From positions 1-12,376 of the forward strand of contig DALI01000046.1 in NCBI GenBank assembly GCA_002496725.1: 12,376 nucleotides of DNA, written 5' to 3'. A program made the translations under genes and the position numbers. How positions within the stretch are numbered: position 1 is the stretch's first letter; every line of letters begins with the position of its first letter. This document shows, piece by piece, positions 1-4,603 of the stretch. The notes below the pieces were generated by a model that was given only the letters and a program-made list of their open reading frames with translations, was not told where the DNA came from and made no database searches. The stretch is from Euryarchaeota archaeon UBA181 (GTDB lineage: Archaea; Thermoplasmatota; Poseidoniia; Poseidoniales; Thalassarchaeaceae).

Positions 1-17
1 ACGCGGGAGGACCGTAC

Positions 18-485
18 ATGACAGGAACAGATGAGACCCAACTAGGAGACGACTTCTCATACATCATCAGAATTGCAGATTCAGACGTCGACGGACTCCG
101 TAAGATATCGGTTGGACTCTGCTCCATCAAAGGAATAGGCATGAGGACCGCAGAGATGATTTGCAGGCTGTCCGGGGTCGATGGGAGTAAACTTGGAGGT
201 CATCTTAGTGATGAGGAACAAGAAAAACTCAGGGATTCTATTGGAACTTATGCTACTGAGATGCCTTGGTGGTTGATGAATCGACAAAGAGATGTAGGAA
301 CAGGTGAAGATGCTCACATCGTGGCACTTGAGGTCAAGATGACTAGAGATGATGACGTTGCAAGAATGGCGGGAATCAAAACCTACCGAGGAATGAGGCA
401 CAGAAGTGGACACAAAGTCAGAGGACAGAGACTTCGAAGCAACGGAAGAAAGGGCTCTGCTCTTGGTGTACAGAGGAAGCAGTGA
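18..485 (+). CDS. rps13: 30S ribosomal protein S13 (uS13), archaeal type
   Basis: Component of the head of the small ribosomal subunit, contacting the P-site tRNA and the inter-subunit bridge. The 155-residue product is close to the usual archaeal length of about 150. The N-terminal part (residues 14-60) has the helix-two-turn-helix core with the KGIGMRTAEMIC segment. The basic C-terminus carries the family hallmark YRGMRHRSGHKVRGQR followed by a Lys/Arg tail. The start ATG is preceded by GGGAGG at 5-10, a good Shine-Dalgarno at normal spacing. It is the first visible gene of an rps13-rps4-rps11-rpoD operon, the standard archaeal order; the promoter must lie left of the window. rps4 follows after 9 nt. 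Identification is secure. Confidence 0.97.
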   Translation: MTGTDETQLGDDFSYIIRIADSDVDGLRKISVGLCSIKGIGMRTAEMICRLSGVDGSKLGGHLSDEEQEKLRDSIGTYATEMPWWLMNRQRDVGTGEDAHIVALEVKMTRDDDVARMAGIKTYRGMRHRSGHKVRGQRLRSNGRKGSALGVQRKQ

Positions 486-494
486 GGTGGTAAG

Positions 495-1178
495 ATGGGA
501 GATCCAAAATTTGCAAGACCCAAGACTCAGACACCTACTCATCCTTGGAAACAGGCTAGGATAGAAGAGGAGCATGCTCTAAAGGCCAAATACGGACTTA
601 AGAAAGTAGGAGGAATGAGAGAGATTTGGAGAGAAAAATCTGCTCTCAGAAGACATCGAAATCAGGCTATGAAATTGATTGGTAGAGTGGATACTTCAGA
701 AGGCCACTATGCCAGAGAGAAAGACGACCTAATTGTTTCCTTGACCAGAAAGGGGCTTCTTTCAGAAGGTTCCAGCATAGACAGCGTCCTGCAGATAGAT
801 GTTGAACTGATGCTAGCAAGAAGGCTTCAATCCCAAGTTTACTACAAGGGATTGGCCCCCTCGATGAGAGCATCTAGGAATCTAATAGTTCATGGGCATA
901 TTTCAATTGGGGATCAGAAAATGACAGTCCCAGGATACCACTTGCTCAGGGAAGAAGAAGAGTCGCTAAGATATACTACTGGCTCAAAATATGAAAACCC
1001 GGAACATCCGTTTCGTCAGGATTTAGAGAAGATTAGGGCCACTGTAGACGCTTCTGAGGAAGAGGCGGGGACTGTGGGCGGGCCAGTAAAGGTAGCTGAT
1101 ACTTTTGTTGACGATATCAAGGCGGGAGAAGCCACGGCTCCGACCGTTGAGGACACTGTTCCAGAAGGTGATAACTGA
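495..1178 (+). CDS. rps4: 30S ribosomal protein S4 (uS4), archaeal type with acidic tail
   Basis: Primary 16S rRNA-binding protein that nucleates small-subunit assembly. The N-terminus (MGDPKFARPK...PTHPW) is typical of archaeal/eukaryotic uS4/S9e. An S4 RNA-binding domain lies around residues 110-155 (LARRLQSQVYYKGLAPS, then VHGHISIGDQKMTVPGY). The protein is 227 residues, longer than the roughly 170-190 usual in archaea. The excess is a C-terminal extension from about residue 177 rich in Asp, Glu, Ala, Thr and Val, which looks disordered and acidic. The start is set by GAGGTGGT at 484-491, which overlaps the rps13 stop. The stop overlaps the rps11 start in a TGATG arrangement (1176-1180), pointing to translational coupling. 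Confidence 0.96.
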   Translation: MGDPKFARPKTQTPTHPWKQARIEEEHALKAKYGLKKVGGMREIWREKSALRRHRNQAMKLIGRVDTSEGHYAREKDDLIVSLTRKGLLSEGSSIDSVLQIDVELMLARRLQSQVYYKGLAPSMRASRNLIVHGHISIGDQKMTVPGYHLLREEEESLRYTTGSKYENPEHPFRQDLEKIRATVDASEEEAGTVGGPVKVADTFVDDIKAGEATAPTVEDTVPEGDN

Positions 1179-1558
1179 TGTCTCACAAGGCTATTCTCCA
1201 TATCTTCACCACACACAACAACGTGTTGATGACGGCAACCGATCTTACTGGTTCTGAGACAATATGCAAAGTCTCAGGAGGAATGGTGACTAAGGGGGGT
1301 TCTGAGAAATCTAGCTCTTTCGCTTCCATGAGGGCCGCCGAGAGAATGGCGGAGATGCTAGGAGAGAAAGATTTCAATCAAGTGATTGTGAAATACAGAG
1401 GTGCGGGGGGAAATAAGTCCCATAGCGCACCCGGGGCTACATCCGCAATCAGGGCCCTTACTAGAGCTGGGATGCAGATTACCAGAATCGAAGATGTAAC
1501 TCCCATACCGACTGATGGTACAAAGGCAAAGGGAGGTCGACGCGGTAGGCGCGTCTGA
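1178..1558 (+). CDS. rps11: 30S ribosomal protein S11 (uS11)
   Basis: Platform protein of the small subunit, near the E-site mRNA and 16S helix 23. The 126-residue length is normal for archaea. The sequence contains the family patterns HIFTTHNNV, DLTGSETICKVSGGM, an alanine/methionine-rich helix (ASMRAAERMAEM) and the C-terminal PIPTDGTKAKGGRRGRRV. The start ATG overlaps the rps4 stop by one base and has AGGTGAT at 1166-1172 as Shine-Dalgarno, 5 nt upstream. The stop codon overlaps the GAGGTGA ribosome binding site of rpoD, so the four genes are tightly coupled. Identification is secure. Confidence 0.97.
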   Translation: MSHKAILHIFTTHNNVLMTATDLTGSETICKVSGGMVTKGGSEKSSSFASMRAAERMAEMLGEKDFNQVIVKYRGAGGNKSHSAPGATSAIRALTRAGMQITRIEDVTPIPTDGTKAKGGRRGRRV

Positions 1559-1568
1559 GGTGAATATT

Positions 1569-2456
1569 ATGGTGAAGGCAGAGATTCTCTATGAAGATGA
1601 AGAGCAAATCAAGATTCTACTGAAGGATACTGATCGGGCATTTGTTAACTCGATTAGAAGAACTTTGATGGCTGATACCCCTAAGATGGCTATTGATACG
1701 GTTAGGTTCGTCAAGAAGACTGAGGTTGAAGATGGTGAGCTTTGGGAGACTGATGGACCACTTCCAGATGAGGTCATTGCACAGAGGCTTGCAATGATTC
1801 CTATACCTACCAAGCACGACGAGTTCTACTTCCAGGATGAGTGCCCCAACTGTTCCGAGATGGTAGAGGAAGACAGGGGCTGTGCCCTTTGTACAATGCT
1901 ATACTACTGTCAGGTTAAGGGCTCTAGAGAAGGAGTCTGGGTGACGGCTGGAGATTTGAACTTCCTAGGTGATGCGGATGGTTTCATATCAAAGAAATAT
2001 CAGCCAATACCAATTACCAAACTTTTCCAGGGACAGATGATTGAGTTTTCTGCTACAGCAGTGATGGGAAGAGGAAGGGAGCATGTGAAATGGTCCCCAG
2101 TCAGTGGTGTAACTTTCAATCCACGTCAAATTGGCGTGATTAATATCAAATCTAAAGCTAAGATTCTATGGAACTTAGGGCTTAAAATAAAGTCTGGAGA
2201 TTTCAATAAGGAGGGTCAGCTAGTTGATGTGGAAAAGGTCGAGCAACTAAGAGAGGACTTGAATCACGTTGGCTCGGGAACTGAGGAGTCTAGAGAGTTC
2301 AAGAATGCAGTTGTGCTCGAAGACGTTCCGGAAGAATTCATACTATCCTTTGAGACAGATGGTTCAATGAAGCCTGGAGTAGCCTTTGAGATGGCTGTGA
2401 AGGAGCTCTCTGGAAGATTTGGCAGTATTGAGGACGACCTCAAAGCTGTTCTCTGA
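1569..2456 (+). CDS. rpoD: DNA-directed RNA polymerase subunit D (Rpb3/RpoA homologue)
   Basis: Assembly-platform subunit of archaeal RNA polymerase, pairing with subunit L and equivalent to eukaryotic Rpb3 and the bacterial alpha N-terminal domain. The 295-residue product has the family opening with RAFVNSIRRTLM (about residues 23-34) and AQRLAMIPIPT (71-81), the alpha-like dimerisation signature. A cysteine cluster follows at C92, C95, C105, C108 and C114, in the place of the Rpb3 zinc loop. No cysteines remain in the later part where many archaeal D subunits carry ferredoxin-like Fe-S motifs. The C-terminus (SFETDGSMKPGVAFEMAVKE) is the conserved dimerisation helix. I place the start at 1569, because GAGGTGA at 1557-1563 lies 5 nt upstream and MVKAEILYEDEE matches family N-termini. 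An in-frame start at 1515 would overlap rps11 and add 18 unrelated residues. Archaeal rpoD is not the bacterial sigma factor of that name. Confidence 0.95.
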   Translation: MVKAEILYEDEEQIKILLKDTDRAFVNSIRRTLMADTPKMAIDTVRFVKKTEVEDGELWETDGPLPDEVIAQRLAMIPIPTKHDEFYFQDECPNCSEMVEEDRGCALCTMLYYCQVKGSREGVWVTAGDLNFLGDADGFISKKYQPIPITKLFQGQMIEFSATAVMGRGREHVKWSPVSGVTFNPRQIGVINIKSKAKILWNLGLKIKSGDFNKEGQLVDVEKVEQLREDLNHVGSGTEESREFKNAVVLEDVPEEFILSFETDGSMKPGVAFEMAVKELSGRFGSIEDDLKAVL

Positions 2457-2460
2457 GCGG

Positions 2461-2472
2461 TATACATTATTT
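2461..2472 (+). promoter_or_regulatory. TATA-like element upstream of pantoate kinase
   Basis: The A/T-rich run TATACATTATTT lies in the 38-nt gap between rpoD and the kinase. It contains ACATTATT (2464-2471), whose first base is exactly 31 nt upstream of the GTG start. That is the spacing expected for an archaeal TATA box driving a leaderless mRNA. No Shine-Dalgarno precedes the GTG. The 8-bp palindrome CCCTAGGG (2475-2482) lies between this element and the start. The same octamer occurs at the same distance before the CDIN1-like gene. This is inference from position and sequence only. Confidence 0.45.
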
Positions 2473-2494
2473 CCCCCTAGGGTACGGGACAAGC

Positions 2495-3469
2495 GTGTCG
2501 GACTTGCTTGGACGTGGGTACTGTGGCGGCCATGTCACTCTTATCTTTACAATAGAGGATGAAAATCCTGATCCCATAAAACAGGGAAGCCTAGGTGCCG
2601 GGATCTGTCTAAATGAGGGAGTTGAGGTAATTGTCAGAGGCCGAGATGGCAATGGAAATCTAGAGGTTTTCTTCAATGATTACATTGGGGAGTCTTCGAT
2701 GTACGAAGATATCATGAATATGATCAATGGGATTATCCCTGAGGTTTCTGAATATGATTGGGAGGCGACAGTAAAGTTAGATCTCCCCACTGGTCAGGGA
2801 TTTGGTATGTCAGCCGCTGGGTCAATATCTTTCTGTAATGCTATTCAAAGAGCCCTAGGAATTCCTTACGAGGAAGGGCGGAGGCGTTCTCTGATGATTT
2901 CGCATGTTATAGATCGTAAGAGATCTAGCGGATTGGGAGATGTGACTGCTATTGCGGCTGGAGGAATTGAGATACGAAGAATGGCTGGTTCTCCGTTTAA
3001 TGGTCATCTTCTGGAAATGGGGCCTGGTGAATCTGAAGGATGGGAGTCGGAGACAGAAGTAATATTGGCATGGGATAGTAAAGGGAGTAAACATACCTCA
3101 TCATATATCGACGATGCATCATGGAAAGAGTCGATATCAAAGGCTGGAGAAAAAAATCTAGAGAGCCTGTTAGAGGGATCTTGGGATAAGTCTAGATGGA
3201 GTGATCTTCTTCACTATTCAACTTGTTTTTCTGAGGAAAGTGGACTATCAAAAGATGGCATCCGTGCAGATGTAATCAGGAAGTGCGAGAAAGTCGTGAA
3301 CGATTGTGGGATTGAGTGTAATGGCGTTCCGCTTCTTTGTATGCTAGGAGGAAGTGTTGCGATCGTTCCAGTGAATATCGATAGGGGATTACAGGGAATA
3401 GACAATATCAAGAGTGCTCTGGAGAATGAGGGTTTGACTGCTATCTCTACAACTATTAGTCACCCCTAG
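2495..3469 (+). CDS. Pantoate kinase (archaeal GHMP kinase family)
   Basis: Predicted to phosphorylate pantoate to 4-phosphopantoate with ATP, the first committed archaeal step toward coenzyme A, feeding phosphopantothenate synthetase. The 324-residue protein has the N-terminal GGHVT and QGSLGAGICLNEGV patterns (residues 11-43) of the archaeal kinase family COG1829. The GHMP ATP-binding loop is LPTGQGFGMSAAG (97-109). A GLGDVTAIAAGGIEIR segment spans 146-161, and a C-terminal LCMLGGSVAIVP (281-292) fits GHMP motif 3. The start is a GTG without Shine-Dalgarno; a TATA-like element at the leaderless distance supports it, and no better in-frame start lies between it and the rpoD stop. Its stop lies in a CTAG shared with the convergent gene. 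The N-terminus is somewhat divergent, so other GHMP kinases remain possible, but the motif set favours pantoate kinase. Confidence 0.85.
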   Translation: MSDLLGRGYCGGHVTLIFTIEDENPDPIKQGSLGAGICLNEGVEVIVRGRDGNGNLEVFFNDYIGESSMYEDIMNMINGIIPEVSEYDWEATVKLDLPTGQGFGMSAAGSISFCNAIQRALGIPYEEGRRRSLMISHVIDRKRSSGLGDVTAIAAGGIEIRRMAGSPFNGHLLEMGPGESEGWESETEVILAWDSKGSKHTSSYIDDASWKESISKAGEKNLESLLEGSWDKSRWSDLLHYSTCFSEESGLSKDGIRADVIRKCEKVVNDCGIECNGVPLLCMLGGSVAIVPVNIDRGLQGIDNIKSALENEGLTAISTTISHP

Positions 3470-4539
3470 GACTTTGATTCCTCGTGGAACTTGTCTAAGA
3501 GCGTAAGATCGAGGGGGCTTGCATCCAACTGCTCGGCCCCATTGATAGCCAGACCGTCACAAAATCCGTGACGGTATACTATTGCTCCATGGCCATACTC
3601 TGCTACGTAGCGATCAACTTGCTTCTGAGTCTTCTTTCTTGGAAACTTGAGATCGGCTCCGAAGAAATGTTTGGCATCAATCCAAGCACAGGGGACACCG
3701 TTTATTCTCACATCATCAATCATTAGAAGATCAGGGGTTATTATGGCTCTACCCTCGGACTTCTTTTGCTCTGCCATAAGGTCTTCCTGAGTCCTATATC
3801 TGACCCCTATGGAGTCAAAGAATAGGTAGAGAACATCCTCAAAGACCATTGAAGCCTTATGTGTTTCATCCTGATTAACTGAACTAACTCTGTCCATTGA
3901 TTCTGCTAGTTCGAACTGCTCCCTGTCTCTAGCTTTCATCTTAGATGGCTCCTTTAGAAATTCTTTGATTCTATTCTTGGACCATCCCCTGCCAGTAAGA
4001 ATTGCCCTGAAAGTATTTACTGGCGGTGCATCGAATCTCTTCGATAGAGAGATGACATCCTCTCCAGAATTATATCTACGATTAAGTTCATTTGATCTGC
4101 GCATTAGTTTATGATGGGAATAGACGCTTTTTTCTTGATTTAGGGCATTTCTTAGAGAGAGAGTCTGTTCCAAAGAGATAGGGAGATCATTCAGTTGGGA
4201 GGCGATTTCATCGACCCTCTCTTGAGGGAGAAATCCAAATTCTCCCCTTCTCATCACAATTTCCCCGGCCTTTTTCTGGACGTCCCGAGAGATGGCGTTA
4301 AGCTCCCAATTAACATTGATTGTTCTGGGGGGCGGATCTACATCTGAAGGGAATCCCATTGGAGAAGGGTTAGCAGTGAATCTACCGAGAGCTCTCATAA
4401 TTGACTCTGAATCTAAATCTGGGCTTTTCTCCTTGGAGGCTTTGCCTCCTTCGGAGCGACGTCTATCTCTACGACGGTCTCTTCGCCTTCCTGCTCTCTT
4501 TTCTTCGCTCAACGATACTGCGAGAGTAGTAAGCCCCAT
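3466..4539 (-). CDS. TPD-motif PD-(D/E)XK nuclease-like protein, archaeal CDIN1 (C15orf41) homologue
   Basis: This 357-residue protein matches the family of human CDIN1/C15orf41, the codanin-1 partner mutated in congenital dyserythropoietic anaemia type I, known from eukaryotes and some archaea and predicted to be a restriction-endonuclease-fold nuclease. Visible parts: a low-complexity Arg-rich N-terminus (residues 14-28, RRR-D repeats); a linker to about residue 75; a helical, HTH-like region (about 105-200) with the segment RRYNSGEDVISLSKRFDAPP; then the nuclease-like core. The core has FED (233-235), ITPD (267-270), the strand WIDAK (286-290), FFGAD, a helix with Q307 and Y311, then AIVYRHGF (319-326). 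Asp270, Asp288 and Lys290 fit the PD-(D/E)XK triad, with Glu234 as motif I candidate. The natural substrate is unknown; Holliday junctions or other branched DNA are a family-level guess. A TATA-like element 31 nt upstream supports the ATG. leuS lies upstream on the same strand. Confidence 0.8.
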   Translation of the reverse strand: MGLTTLAVSLSEEKRAGRRRDRRRDRRRSEGGKASKEKSPDLDSESIMRALGRFTANPSPMGFPSDVDPPPRTINVNWELNAISRDVQKKAGEIVMRRGEFGFLPQERVDEIASQLNDLPISLEQTLSLRNALNQEKSVYSHHKLMRRSNELNRRYNSGEDVISLSKRFDAPPVNTFRAILTGRGWSKNRIKEFLKEPSKMKARDREQFELAESMDRVSSVNQDETHKASMVFEDVLYLFFDSIGVRYRTQEDLMAEQKKSEGRAIITPDLLMIDDVRINGVPCAWIDAKHFFGADLKFPRKKTQKQVDRYVAEYGHGAIVYRHGFCDGLAINGAEQLDASPLDLTLLDKFHEESKS

Positions 4540-4542
4540 GAA

Positions 4543-4555
4543 CCCACCGAGTGGG
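4543..4555 (-). repeat. Short inverted repeat before the CDIN1-like gene
   Basis: CCCAC-CGA-GTGGG forms a perfect 5-bp inverted repeat with a 3-nt centre, three bases before the ATG at 4539. If the mRNA is leaderless it would sit at about -4 to -16, between TATA box and transcription start. Five base pairs can easily occur by chance, so weight is low on its own. Confidence 0.3.
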
Positions 4556-4562
4556 AATACCG

Positions 4563-4572
4563 AATAATGTAA
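4563..4572 (-). promoter_or_regulatory. TATA-like element of the CDIN1-like gene
   Basis: On the minus strand the sequence reads TTACATTATT, preceded by an A-rich stretch (GAAAAATC) that could serve as TFB recognition element. The contained ACATTATT begins 31 nt before the ATG at 4539, identical in sequence and spacing to the element before the pantoate kinase. It lies in the 64-nt gap after leuS, so the nuclease-like gene probably has its own leaderless transcript rather than depending only on leuS read-through. Confidence 0.45.
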
Positions 4573-4603
4573 GATTTTTCAGACGCTATTGACACTATTG
4601 GGA

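Noticed and set aside
81..575. 164-codon minus-strand frame opposite rps13/rps4
   Set aside because: Antisense to two unambiguous ribosomal protein genes and Ser/Leu-rich without any recognisable domain.
1515..1568. Upstream ATG for RpoD inside rps11
   Set aside because: It adds 18 unrelated residues read from the rps11 frame overlap; the ATG at 1569 has a well-placed GAGGTGA and a family-like N-terminus.
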